A stretch of DNA of 64,000 nucleotides from Mycobacterium marseillense. GTDB taxonomy: Bacteria > Actinomycetota > Actinomycetes > Mycobacteriales > Mycobacteriaceae. The stretch is taken from NCBI RefSeq assembly GCF_010731675.1, contig NZ_AP022584.1, positions 5,084,001 through 5,148,000 on the forward strand. Reading direction: 5' to 3'. The notes beneath the pieces are model-generated. The model saw only the letters and a list, made by a program, of their open reading frames with translations, was not told the DNA's origin and made no database searches. The position numbers and the translations under genes were made by a program. Below are positions 18,952-26,570 of this stretch, in pieces; position 1 is the stretch's first letter; each line of letters starts with the position of its first letter.

Positions 18952-19725
18952 TCGTACTTCCTCTTCGTCAGACGACCCCGGGAATGCACCGCCACGAGAC
19001 GGCAGGGCCGGCTGGCGGTGACCCCAGGACCGTTGGATCTGTACGCGCTGGCTGTCGCGGGCGACGACGGCTTCGTGCGTTGCGGCCCAGGCGCGTCGAC
19101 GAGCAGGCAATGGCAAGCGAGTCAAGGGACTTAATCATCGGAATGTTAAATGAAATTTACCTGGTGTTTACGGCCGCCCCTGCGCCGCCTCGGCTGCTGC
19201 AAATTTGCCGGCACGGTGCTGGCATCTTCGCCGGATTGGGGACGATCGAGGCTCACGCGCGGTTATCGCAGGCCCGAGCGCCGTGGCGTCCTGGCGCCAA
19301 CGCGCGCACGGTGGCGCAGAGGCAAATTTTTCTCTGCTTGAGTAAAACCCGACGACCCGCCCCCGACCGCCGTGACGGGTTGACGCACAAACGATTCGGC
19401 AGGCGAGGCCACCGGCGAACCAGGGTGTCGATGCGCTCGCCCGCAGGTGCGCCCCCGGGCGGCCGGGATAGCAAACACCAATCGCCCCTGGCGTCACGGC
19501 GAAGACCGCGCCGGCCGACGTCGCTCGCCCTTCGTGGTTGTGTTTGCTGGCCAACCCGTGAGGGGACCGTGGCCGCGGCATCCGGCCGGCGGAAAACTCC
19601 CGTAAGTTGACCATCTTTACTTGTAGTCTGGTTTTAATCCGGTTTGATTGATAAGAAAATTGGTGAAGGTGTGTGGCAGCGGCGCCGTAGCTGCGCATCG
19701 ACTTCGTTGCGAACAGGATCGAGAA
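18952..19725. other. 774-nt divergent intergenic region, PPE / cysC
   Basis: I see no supported gene; the open frames here lack ribosome binding sites and family motifs. Two AT-richer patches stand out against the GC-rich background, about 19130-19175 next to the PPE gene and about 19605-19665 upstream of cysC. The second contains TTGACC, TAGTCT and TTTTAAT words, but no pair with good spacing, so I do not call a promoter. These patches probably hold the two divergent control regions. Confidence 0.5.
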
Positions 19726-20415
19726 ATGTCGAACAACATCACCTGGCACGAACACAAGATCAGTCGCGACGAGCGCGAGGACCTCAATGGTCACCAGGGC
19801 TGCGTCATCTGGTTCACCGGGCTGAGCGGCAGCGGCAAGAGCACGGTCGCCAACATCGTCGAACAAAAGCTCTACGAGCGCGGCATCCGGAGCTATCTCC
19901 TGGACGGCGACAACGTCCGCTACGGGCTCAATGCCGGCCCGGAGCTGCTCGAGGAGCGTCATGGGGCTGAGTTCGCCAAGCGGTTCGGGCTGGGATTTTC
20001 CGCCGAAGACCGTGAGGAGAACATTCGCCGCATCGGCGCGGTCGCGAAGCTGTTCTGTGAGGCGGGGGTCATCGCTTTGACGGCCTTCATCAGCCCTTAC
20101 GTGCGTGATCGCGACGCGATCCGGGCGACGCTGGGCGACGGCGACTTCCAGGAGATCTTCATCGACACCCCGATCGAGGTCTGCGAACAGCGCGATCCCA
20201 AAGGTCTCTACAAGAAGGCCCGGGCCGGGGAAATCAAGGGATTCACCGGGATCGACGACCCCTATGAAGCCCCGGCGCGCCCGGAGCTGCGGCTCGAGGG
20301 CGGAACGAAGGATGCGGACACGCTGGCCGACGAGGTGATCGCCCATCTCGAGCGGGCGGGAGTCATCCGGACTCCGGGCCGAGACCAAGACGGGCCGGAA
20401 AGGAACACGGCATGA
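19726..20415 (+). CDS. cysC: Adenylylsulfate (APS) kinase CysC
   Basis: CysC phosphorylates adenosine 5'-phosphosulfate to PAPS, the sulfuryl donor for sulfotransferases. The 229-aa protein has the P-loop GLSGSGKST near residue 32, the APS-binding segment LDGDNVRYGLN, the FSAEDREENIRRIGAVAKLF block and FISPYVRDRD. The start ATG 19726 (MSNNITWHEHK) has AGGA 7 nt upstream. Its last four bases overlap the start of the ATP-sulfurylase gene (ATGA), so the two are translationally coupled. Typical mycobacteria carry APS kinase as the C-terminal part of CysNC, so a free-standing CysC with a Met3-type sulfurylase is unusual and may be horizontally acquired. Confidence 0.92.
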   Translation: MSNNITWHEHKISRDEREDLNGHQGCVIWFTGLSGSGKSTVANIVEQKLYERGIRSYLLDGDNVRYGLNAGPELLEERHGAEFAKRFGLGFSAEDREENIRRIGAVAKLFCEAGVIALTAFISPYVRDRDAIRATLGDGDFQEIFIDTPIEVCEQRDPKGLYKKARAGEIKGFTGIDDPYEAPARPELRLEGGTKDADTLADEVIAHLERAGVIRTPGRDQDGPERNTA

Positions 20416-21671
20416 ACTACACGGGTCACAACGGGAAGCCGATCGTGGAGCGGGTGTCGACGGACAACGCGATCGGCCGAATGGAGGGGCTGCCGCGTGT
20501 TCCGATCTCGAAGGCCACCGCGCACGAAGTCATCAGCCTTTCCTACGGGTTCTTCACCCCGCTGACCGGCTTCATGGGTCGCCAGGAGGTAGACGGGACC
20601 CTGGACAACTTCGCGTTGCCGGACGGGACGCTGTGGAGCATCCCGATCGTCTTCGACATGTCCGCCGACGACATCGCGGACCTCGATATCAAGGAAGGCT
20701 CCAGCGTAGTTCTCGACTATCTCGGCGCCCCGATGGCGATGTTCGACGTCACCGAGATCTACGAATACGATCTCGAGCGCATGGCCGAAAAGACCTACGG
20801 CACAACGGATCCCCGGCACCCTGGTGTGAAGAAGACAATGGGCTATGAAAACCGCTTCATCGGCGGCGATATCACGCTGATCAACGAACCCGTTTTCAAC
20901 GAGCCCTTCAAAAGCTTCTGGCTCACCCCGAAGCAGCACAAGGACGCGCTGGCCCAGCGGCAATGGCAGCGGGCCGTCGCCCACCAGACCAGGAACGTTC
21001 CGCACACCGGCCACGAGGCGTTGATGAAGCAAGCGTGGCTGGCCGCGAACGAGGACCAGCCGGTCGACAACCTCAACACGGGCGTGCTGGTGAATGCCAT
21101 CATCGGCCAGAAGCGCGTCGGCGATTACATCGACGAGGCGATACTGTTGGCGCAGAACGCCTTACGCACCAGCGGCTATTTTCGCGAGAACGTGCACATG
21201 GTGTCCTTCACCCTTTGGGACATGCGGTATGCGGGGCCGCGCGAGGCGATCTTTCACGCGATCCTGCGCACGAACCTGGGCTGCACGCATCACATGTTCG
21301 GGCGAGACCACGCGGGGGTGGGCGACTTCTACCACCCGTACGACTCCCAGAACATCCTCAAGCAATACCGCAACCAGCTGGGCATCAAGCCGGTGTTCCT
21401 GAGGGAAAACTGGTATTGCCCGGTGTGTCTGGAGGTCACCAACTCTGCTCTGTGCGGCCATGATTCGCAGGCCCAAAGCTTCAGCGGCAGCCTGATACGC
21501 AGCATTTTGACCGACGAAGTCAAGCCGACGCAGAAGGTGATGCGCCATGAGGTGTTCGAGGTCGTGATGGAGTGCGCCGCCAAGCATGGTCAGGGTTCGC
21601 CGTTCGTCACCGAGGAATATTTGCGGGACAGGCGGCCGGTCTTCACGCTCAACCAATTGGAGGGTTCGTGA
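20412..21671 (+). CDS. sat: Sulfate adenylyltransferase, single-subunit Met3/Sat type
   Basis: Sat makes APS from ATP and sulfate. The 419-aa sequence has the Sat-family nucleotide and sulfate motifs QTRNVPHTGHEAL (the QxRNPxH-like motif and HxGH), NTGVLVNAIIGQK, a mid-protein MRYAGPREAIFHAI and GRDHAGVGDFYHPY, plus a cysteine cluster CPVCLEV/SALCGHD that may bind zinc. It is unrelated to the CysD/CysN heterodimer normally used by mycobacteria. It overlaps cysC by 4 nt at its start and the next gene by 3 nt at its end (GTGA), a compact three-gene operon. One notable difference is that Val replaces the Pro of the classic QxRNP motif. Confidence 0.93.
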   Translation: MNYTGHNGKPIVERVSTDNAIGRMEGLPRVPISKATAHEVISLSYGFFTPLTGFMGRQEVDGTLDNFALPDGTLWSIPIVFDMSADDIADLDIKEGSSVVLDYLGAPMAMFDVTEIYEYDLERMAEKTYGTTDPRHPGVKKTMGYENRFIGGDITLINEPVFNEPFKSFWLTPKQHKDALAQRQWQRAVAHQTRNVPHTGHEALMKQAWLAANEDQPVDNLNTGVLVNAIIGQKRVGDYIDEAILLAQNALRTSGYFRENVHMVSFTLWDMRYAGPREAIFHAILRTNLGCTHHMFGRDHAGVGDFYHPYDSQNILKQYRNQLGIKPVFLRENWYCPVCLEVTNSALCGHDSQAQSFSGSLIRSILTDEVKPTQKVMRHEVFEVVMECAAKHGQGSPFVTEEYLRDRRPVFTLNQLEGS

Positions 21672-21982
21672 GCGACGACAAAAAGATCAAGGTCAACGTC
21701 TGGATCAACGAGGAGCGGCTGGAAGCGTTGGCGAACGCCGGGATGGCCGACCTGGCAAATGAGGCATTCGCAGGCATGAAACTGTTGGAGATTTACACCA
21801 CCGAAGAGCAGAAGAATATTGTCCTGCAACGCTATCCGGGGTCCAAGTACGATTCCGCCACCACTCAGTCCATCGAGCTGCTGCCCAAGCACGCCAAGGA
21901 CAGGCTATTGGAGCTGTCGATCGCGATGCATTCCACCGGTCCCGACGTGATGGGCCGTTTCCTCGAGGAGACGAAGCCCTGA
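21668..21982 (+). CDS. Unknown 104-aa protein coupled to sat-cysC
   Basis: I do not recognise this family. The protein is soluble, charged and mostly helical in appearance, beginning VSDDKKIKVNVWINEERLE and containing a segment that reads EQKNIVLQRYPGSKYDSA; there is no signal peptide, membrane segment or metal motif. GTG 21668 overlaps the sat stop codon, so translation is coupled, implying a role with ATP sulfurylase and APS kinase, for example as an accessory subunit or regulator. That role is inference from gene order. The codon use and length look like a real gene. It converges on the GAP-family gene with only 28 nt between the stop codons. Confidence 0.75.
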   Translation: MSDDKKIKVNVWINEERLEALANAGMADLANEAFAGMKLLEIYTTEEQKNIVLQRYPGSKYDSATTQSIELLPKHAKDRLLELSIAMHSTGPDVMGRFLEETKP

Positions 21983-22010
21983 GCCGTCGGTAGTGCCGCT
22001 GCCGCCGGGC

Positions 22011-22697
22011 TCAAAGATCGGCCAGACCCACCACCAGCAGCACAAGCCCGACCGCGGCCAGCAGCGCGGCAACCTCGATGCGACGCCGTGACCGTATCCA
22101 GTCCTGCAGCGCGGTCATCCTCGCGCGCGTTGCCGCCGGCGCCAACAGGTAAGCGGCCAACGGGATCTCGACAAGTGCGAACGCGACGACGTTGAACATC
22201 AGCAGCGCACCCAACTGCGTCATGACCGGGGCGCCGGACGCCAGGATGACCGCCAGGGCCGCCAGGTAATCCACCGACGGCAGCGCGATGCCGAGGCCCG
22301 CGACGGCGGCGACCCACAGGGAACGTCCGTCGAGCAGGCGTCGAACCCGTTCGCTCAGCCAGGCGGGGCCGGCGCGGTCGGCGCCGGGGGGAGCGCGCCG
22401 GGACCCGCGCCGCCGGTCCGCGACGATCTTCGCCGCCAGTCCCGCGGCGGCCACCAGCGCCAGTGCGCCGATGAGGATCTGCACCCGGGGCAGGGTGAAG
22501 TATGTCGAGCGCAGCAGCACGCGTCGCAGGAGGAACAAGACGGTCGCGCCCACCGTCAGCCCCATCGCGAATCCGCCGGCCAGAAACGCGAGCAGTTGCA
22601 TCAGCGGCCTCGGGCGGTTCAACATCAGCACCGTCATGCCGATCCGGAACGGTTCGAGGCTGACGGCAAGGGCCATCACACCGACGGTGAACAACAT
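22011..22697 (-). CDS. GAP/Sap-family lipid-addressing membrane protein
   Basis: The 228-aa integral membrane protein has about six hydrophobic segments in two halves separated by a basic cytosolic loop (KIVADRRRGSRRAP). It fits the GAP family, which includes the glycopeptidolipid-addressing protein Gap and the sulfolipid-1-addressing protein Sap, needed for surface delivery of glycolipids in mycobacteria. The N-terminal segment MALAVSLEPFRIGM and the mid-protein GLGIALPSVDYLAALAVI are characteristic. It lies 14 nt downstream of the FAAL-type fadD on the same strand, which strongly suggests cotranscription and a role in exporting the lipid that FAAL helps build. The cargo is unknown. Confidence 0.85.
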   Translation of the reverse strand: MLFTVGVMALAVSLEPFRIGMTVLMLNRPRPLMQLLAFLAGGFAMGLTVGATVLFLLRRVLLRSTYFTLPRVQILIGALALVAAAGLAAKIVADRRRGSRRAPPGADRAGPAWLSERVRRLLDGRSLWVAAVAGLGIALPSVDYLAALAVILASGAPVMTQLGALLMFNVVAFALVEIPLAAYLLAPAATRARMTALQDWIRSRRRIEVAALLAAVGLVLLVVGLADL

Positions 22698-22711
22698 CGC
22701 GATAGGGCCGG

Positions 22712-24448
22712 TCAGGCGTCCAACCGGGCGAACTGTTGCCGTCGATACTGCTCGACGCAGGCCGCCCGTCGGATCTTGCCGCTCGTCGTGGTGGGAATCG
22801 ATCCCGGTGCCACCAGCACCAGGTCGGCGACGGTGAGCCCGTGCGCGTTCGAAATCGCCGCGGTCACATCGTTCTTGACGGCGTCGAGGCGCTGCTGCCC
22901 GTCCCCGCCGGAATCGTCGCGCTCCTTCAGTTCGATGATGGTCACCAATTTCTCGGTCTCGTTCACCGGCACCGAGATCGCCGCGGCGCGGCCCCCGGTG
23001 ATCGCCTGCACGGTCGACTCGATGTCCTCGGGATAGTGGTTGCGCCCGTAGACGATCAGCAGATCCTTCATCCTGCCCACGATGAACATCTCGCCGTCGC
23101 AGACGAAACCGAGGTCACCGGTGCGCAGCCACGGCCCCTCGGGGGTGCCGGGCGACGGGTTGGCCAGGGCGGCGCCGAAGGTGCGCTGCGTTTCCTCCGG
23201 CTTGTGCCAGTAGCCCGCGGCCACGTTGTCGCCGTGGACCCAGATTTCACCGACCGTCCCGTCCGGGCACTGCGTCGTGGTGTCGGGGTCCACGATTCGC
23301 ACCGTCGGCGAGTGCGGCGTCCCGTAGCTCAGCAGCGGCGAGCCGCTCTGTGGTGAGCACGGCCGGGCGTTGCCCTCCGCCAGCTGCTCTGGCTCGAAGT
23401 GAACGACTTTCGGTGCGCCGGTCTGCGCGCGGCTGGCCACGTAGACGGTCGCCTCCGCCAGACCGTAGGAGGGCTGCATCATGTCTTCGCGAAAGTTGTA
23501 CGGGGCGAACCGCTTACAGAACCGGTCGAGCGTTGCGGGATGGATTCGTTCGGCGCCGCTGACGATGCTGATGACATTGCCCAGGTCGAGTCCGGTCATG
23601 TCCGCATCCGACGTCTTGCGCACGGTCAGCTCGAAGGCGAAGTTCGGCGCGGCCGAGAAGACCGGGTCGGTTTGCGCCATCGCCTGGATCCACCGTGCGG
23701 GCCGCTGCAGGAACGCCACCGGGCTCGTCAGGACACCGGGGTAGCCGCCCAGGATCGGAGCGATGACGCCCTGCATCAGGCCCATGTCGTGATAGAAGGG
23801 CAGCCACGACACGCACCGGCTGTCGCGCGGGGCCACGCCATCGAAATCGGGGAAGTACGCGGCCATCAGCTGCTGGAAATTCACGTGAAGGTTGCGGTGC
23901 GAGACCATGACCCCGGCCGGAAGACGGGTCGAGCCGGACGTGTACTGCAGGTACGCGATGCTCGGGGCGTCGCTGACGCGGATGTTGGGCGGATTCGGAT
24001 CGTCGAGGCTCAGGGAGTCGACCTCGACGATGGCCGGGGCTGCTCCGTCCGGGCGCCGCAGATAATCGCCGACGGCCGGCGCGGCCGTGGAGGTGGTGAG
24101 AACCACGGTCGGGTCGGTGTCGGATAGGACGGCACCGATCCGCTCGTCGTGGGTACCTGGCTGGGGAACCGAGAGCGGGACCGCAATCAGCCCGGCCTGT
24201 ATCGCGCCGAGGAACGCCGCGATGTAGGGGAGGCCTTGGGGGGCAAGGATCACGGCCCGGTCCCCGCTGCCGGCGTGCCGCGTGACCTCGTGCGCAACAT
24301 TCAGGGTCCGCCGATACAGCTGTGCCCACGTCAGCGATTCGGTAACGCCCGCCCAGTCCTGCTCGTAATCGGTATAGCGGAAGGCCAAATCGTCGGGCTG
24401 CAGACCGGCGCGTTCCCGCAGCAGGGAGACGACGGACGAATGTTGCAT
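22712..24448 (-). CDS. Fatty acyl-AMP ligase (FAAL), FadD21/FadD23 type
   Basis: This enzyme activates long fatty acids as acyl-adenylates and hands them to a polyketide synthase ACP. At 578 aa it has the same size as M. tuberculosis FadD21 (Rv1185c), which is linked to Pks3/4. Motifs are the AMP-binding [13 protein letters not shown], the substrate-side [27 protein letters not shown], and the adenylate-domain block LRTGDLGF ... [20 protein letters not shown]. The C-terminal [18 protein letters not shown] contains the conserved lysine. The start ATG 24448 has its own leaderless -10 (TAACCT-N7-ATG), so it can be expressed independently of the PPE2-like gene 94 nt upstream. It probably primes the PKS at 10-16 kb, and the GAP gene follows it. 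Confidence 0.93.
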   Translation of the reverse strand: MQHSSVVSLLRERAGLQPDDLAFRYTDYEQDWAGVTESLTWAQLYRRTLNVAHEVTRHAGSGDRAVILAPQGLPYIAAFLGAIQAGLIAVPLSVPQPGTHDERIGAVLSDTDPTVVLTTSTAAPAVGDYLRRPDGAAPAIVEVDSLSLDDPNPPNIRVSDAPSIAYLQYTSGSTRLPAGVMVSHRNLHVNFQQLMAAYFPDFDGVAPRDSRCVSWLPFYHDMGLMQGVIAPILGGYPGVLTSPVAFLQRPARWIQAMAQTDPVFSAAPNFAFELTVRKTSDADMTGLDLGNVISIVSGAERIHPATLDRFCKRFAPYNFREDMMQPSYGLAEATVYVASRAQTGAPKVVHFEPEQLAEGNARPCSPQSGSPLLSYGTPHSPTVRIVDPDTTTQCPDGTVGEIWVHGDNVAAGYWHKPEETQRTFGAALANPSPGTPEGPWLRTGDLGFVCDGEMFIVGRMKDLLIVYGRNHYPEDIESTVQAITGGRAAAISVPVNETEKLVTIIELKERDDSGGDGQQRLDAVKNDVTAAISNAHGLTVADLVLVAPGSIPTTTSGKIRRAACVEQYRRQQFARLDA

Positions 24449-24461
24449 GCGGGCTAGGTTA
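24449..24461 (-). promoter_or_regulatory. Leaderless promoter -10 of the FAAL gene
   Basis: On the minus strand TAACCT (24461-24456) is followed by 7 nt and the ATG at 24448. This matches the leaderless signature and implies an internal promoter between the PPE2-like gene and fadD. Confidence 0.5.
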
Positions 24462-24542
24462 CCGCGTCGGCTCTTTCGCGTATGACGGTCGTGCGCGGCC
24501 CGAGGACCGCGAAGCCGCGGCGGGCCAAACTGCTTATGCGCC

Positions 24543-26219
24543 TTACGATGTCGACCCCGTCGGGTCGGCATCCCAGGTCCTCGGCATCATCGGCGTGCGG
24601 GGGCCATCGTCGAATTCGTCGACGACGAGCGCACTCAATCCGGCCGGCGCGGTGGCGGTCTTCGTGGGGATGGTTCCGGCGAAGCCCATCGGCGGCGCGG
24701 GCCGCTCCGACGCCGTCGTCGCCGGCTCGGGCTCGAGATCCATGTATTCGTAGCCGCGGCCGAGTTGGGTGGCCTTGGCCCGTTGCCGGCGCTTCTTCGT
24801 CGCGTCTTCCTCCGGCAGTGCCACCGCTTCGGCCTCGGCGATGTCCTGTGCCGCCGCCCGTCGCGCGCGGGCGCTGGTGCTCGCGGCTCTGCGCGCATCG
24901 GCGGCCAGGCCACCGACCATGTAGCCCAGGCCCTGCATCGCGGCGACCGGCGGTCCCGCCGGGGTGGGCGGCGGGGCGCCGGGCGCCGGCGGCGCGGGTG
25001 CCGCGGCGGGTGCGGAGGCCGGCGCCGGCGCGGGAGCCGGCGCCGGGGCCGGCGTAGGGGGCGGGGTGGGCGCGAGTGCCACGGGGACGAGTGCCGGTGC
25101 CGGGATCAACGGCACGATCGGGATGGCGTGCAGTCCGGCCAGACCCGTCAGGCCCGCCAAGCCTCCCACCAGGGTGGGGACGACCAACGGAACCACGGCG
25201 ACGGTCAGCAGCGGCACGATGAGCGGGATCAGCACGATCATCTGCTCGAGCAGCGTCTTGATCAGCGCGATGGTGTCGGTGATGACCGTGCCGATCACTT
25301 CGATGGTGGTGAACAGGATGGTCCACGCGATCGTCGCGGGGTTACCCGAAGCGAAGGCCGCCGCGAGGTCCGCAGCGACGAAGCTGAACATTTGCGCCAA
25401 ATAGCCGAAGTACGAACCGAAATCCATCGGATAGCCGAGGGCGAACGCGATGTTGAACGGGTTCAGGAAGCTCAACGGGTTACCGAGCGATGGCAGCCAC
25501 GGGTCGAAGCCGGAAAACAGGGACTGGAAGAACGGGTTGTTCATCAGCTGGTCGATCAACGGCTGGATGTAGCGGTTGTAGAAGTCGACAAACCCGGTCT
25601 TCTCCAACCAGTCCATCCACTGGTCCTGCGTGTCCGGGGGATACGACGACGACTGCTCCGCCGTGGCCGCCAGCGTGGTTGCCTTCATCACCTCGGGAGC
25701 CGGCTCGGCCGGCGGCGCGGTGGCCACCGTCGCGGTCGCGACGCCCTCGTAGGTGCTCATCACGGTGGCCGCCTGAACCCACATCCGAGCGTAGTCCGCT
25801 TCGTTCACCGCGATCGGAATGGTGTTGATGCCAAAGAAATTCGTCGCCGTCAAAACGGCGTGGGTGGCGTGGTTGGCGGCCAACTCGGGCATCGTCGGCA
25901 TGGCGGCGAGCGCGACGGTGTAGGCGGTGGCGGCGATGTCCTGCTGGGCGGCCATGGTCGCGCTGTCGGCGCTGGCCTGCGCCAGCCACGCCAGATAGGG
26001 GGCGTGCGCGGCCACGTACGCCGCGGCCGTCGGGCCGTCCCAGCTGCCGGCTTGCGCGGCGCCCAGCAGCGCGGCCAGCTCGTCGGCCGTTTCGGCATAT
26101 TCCACGCTCAGCGAGCTCCACGTCGCGGCGGACGCCAGCAGTGGGCCGGGGCCCGGCCCACTGCTGAGCAGCGTTGAATGCACCTCCGGAGGGGAGGCCA
26201 TCCAGATCGGGGCGGTCAT
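24543..26219 (-). CDS. PPE family protein, PPW subfamily, PPE2-like
   Basis: The 558-aa protein begins [20 protein letters not shown] and follows M. tuberculosis PPE2 (Rv0256c, about 556 aa) closely in its PPE domain, including [23 protein letters not shown] written across residues about 120-145. The middle contains hydrophobic stretches and a Pro/Ala-rich linker. The C-terminal region carries a basic KKRRQRAK segment, [23 protein letters not shown], and PMMPRTW, the PxxPxxW feature of the PPW subfamily. In M. tuberculosis PPE2 sits with cobalamin genes and has a B12 riboswitch; here a cobalamin riboswitch also lies upstream, but the downstream genes are FAAL and GAP. The start at 26219 has only a weak ribosome binding site, as expected for a riboswitch-gated gene. 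Confidence 0.9.
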   Translation of the reverse strand: MTAPIWMASPPEVHSTLLSSGPGPGPLLASAATWSSLSVEYAETADELAALLGAAQAGSWDGPTAAAYVAAHAPYLAWLAQASADSATMAAQQDIAATAYTVALAAMPTMPELAANHATHAVLTATNFFGINTIPIAVNEADYARMWVQAATVMSTYEGVATATVATAPPAEPAPEVMKATTLAATAEQSSSYPPDTQDQWMDWLEKTGFVDFYNRYIQPLIDQLMNNPFFQSLFSGFDPWLPSLGNPLSFLNPFNIAFALGYPMDFGSYFGYLAQMFSFVAADLAAAFASGNPATIAWTILFTTIEVIGTVITDTIALIKTLLEQMIVLIPLIVPLLTVAVVPLVVPTLVGGLAGLTGLAGLHAIPIVPLIPAPALVPVALAPTPPPTPAPAPAPAPAPASAPAAAPAPPAPGAPPPTPAGPPVAAMQGLGYMVGGLAADARRAASTSARARRAAAQDIAEAEAVALPEEDATKKRRQRAKATQLGRGYEYMDLEPEPATTASERPAPPMGFAGTIPTKTATAPAGLSALVVDEFDDGPRTPMMPRTWDADPTGSTS

Positions 26220-26359
26220 CGCTGGCCGCCGGTGGTCGCGGCGAAACGCTGGCCGCGTGCATCGGTGTGACGAGGGTGGGCGCGGCAGCACGGCGCCGCG
26301 GTGGCGGCGGCGTTGGCGGCCGCCCATGCCGGACGAAACATGGACGTTGACAGCTCTCT

Positions 26360-26377
26360 CGGGGTACACCCGCCCCG
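26360..26377 (-). promoter_or_regulatory. Hairpin downstream of the cobalamin aptamer (candidate expression platform)
   Basis: On the minus strand CGGGG, an 8-nt loop and CCCCG form a GC-rich stem located between the aptamer and the PPE2-like start. It has no U-tract. It could participate in termination or in hiding the translation start when B12 is bound; this is inference from position. Confidence 0.35.
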
Positions 26378-26390
26378 GGTCGCAGTACGC

Positions 26391-26540
26391 GATGACGCGA
26401 GTGTCCTGGCTCTCGGATCGCTGCTCGCCTCGCCTTCCAGCTTTTCAGCCGTGGCCGTTGAGGTTCGCTCCCCGATGACAGTGGCGGGACCGCGCCGGAT
26501 TCGCACCGGCTTCCTGCGTCGTCATCACCTTACGAGGTGA
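26391..26540 (-). promoter_or_regulatory. Cobalamin (adenosylcobalamin) riboswitch aptamer
   Basis: On the minus strand the conserved B12-aptamer core runs from GCCGGTGCGAATCCGG through GCGGTCCCGCCACTGT (plus positions 26510-26478), preceded by AGGAA. The downstream B12-box-like AGCCAGGACAC is at 26411-26401. The closing stem is GATGACG (26526-26520) with CGTCATC (26397-26391). A further perfect hairpin TCACCT-CGTA-AGGTGA (26540-26525) is at the 5' side. The RNA starts about 30 nt after the pruC stop codon and ends about 170 nt before the PPE2-like gene, which it probably represses when cobalamin is plentiful. No coding ORF in this stretch is credible. Confidence 0.88.
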
Positions 26541-26570
26541 CATTCTTGCATCCCCTCCGAGCAACTGTCG

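Larger units (their letters stand above)
26220..26570. other. 351-nt region between pruC and the PPE2-like gene
   Basis: This gene-free stretch is almost filled by the cobalamin riboswitch and its expression platform. A minus-strand TTGACG lies across the pruC stop (about 26572-26567) and could be a -35 element, but no convincing -10 is found at normal spacing, so the transcription start is unresolved. Confidence 0.6.

Noticed and set aside
18927..19610. Plus-strand 227-codon ORF in the PPE/cysC spacer
   Set aside because: No ribosome binding site, no motif, overlaps the PPE 5' end, and biased composition; treated as non-coding.
19607..19638. Promoter TTGACC ... TAGTCT/TTTAAT before cysC
   Set aside because: The spacers are 11 or 20 nt, outside normal range, so no promoter was called.
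21983..22010. Terminator between the 104-aa gene and the GAP gene
   Set aside because: Only an imperfect GAGCC/GGGCTC pairing is possible and it has no U-tract.
24765..26177. Plus-strand ORF of 470 codons opposite the PPE2-like gene
   Set aside because: Low-complexity Arg/Gly/His-rich shadow of a GC-rich PPE gene.
26216..26506. Minus-strand 96-codon ORF upstream of the PPE2-like gene
   Set aside because: It overlaps the cobalamin riboswitch and has no family match or ribosome binding site; the conserved signal here is RNA structure.
26478..26540. tRNA-like look of a stretch with short stems
   Set aside because: No cloverleaf with anticodon and T-loop could be drawn, whereas the cobalamin-riboswitch core matches well.
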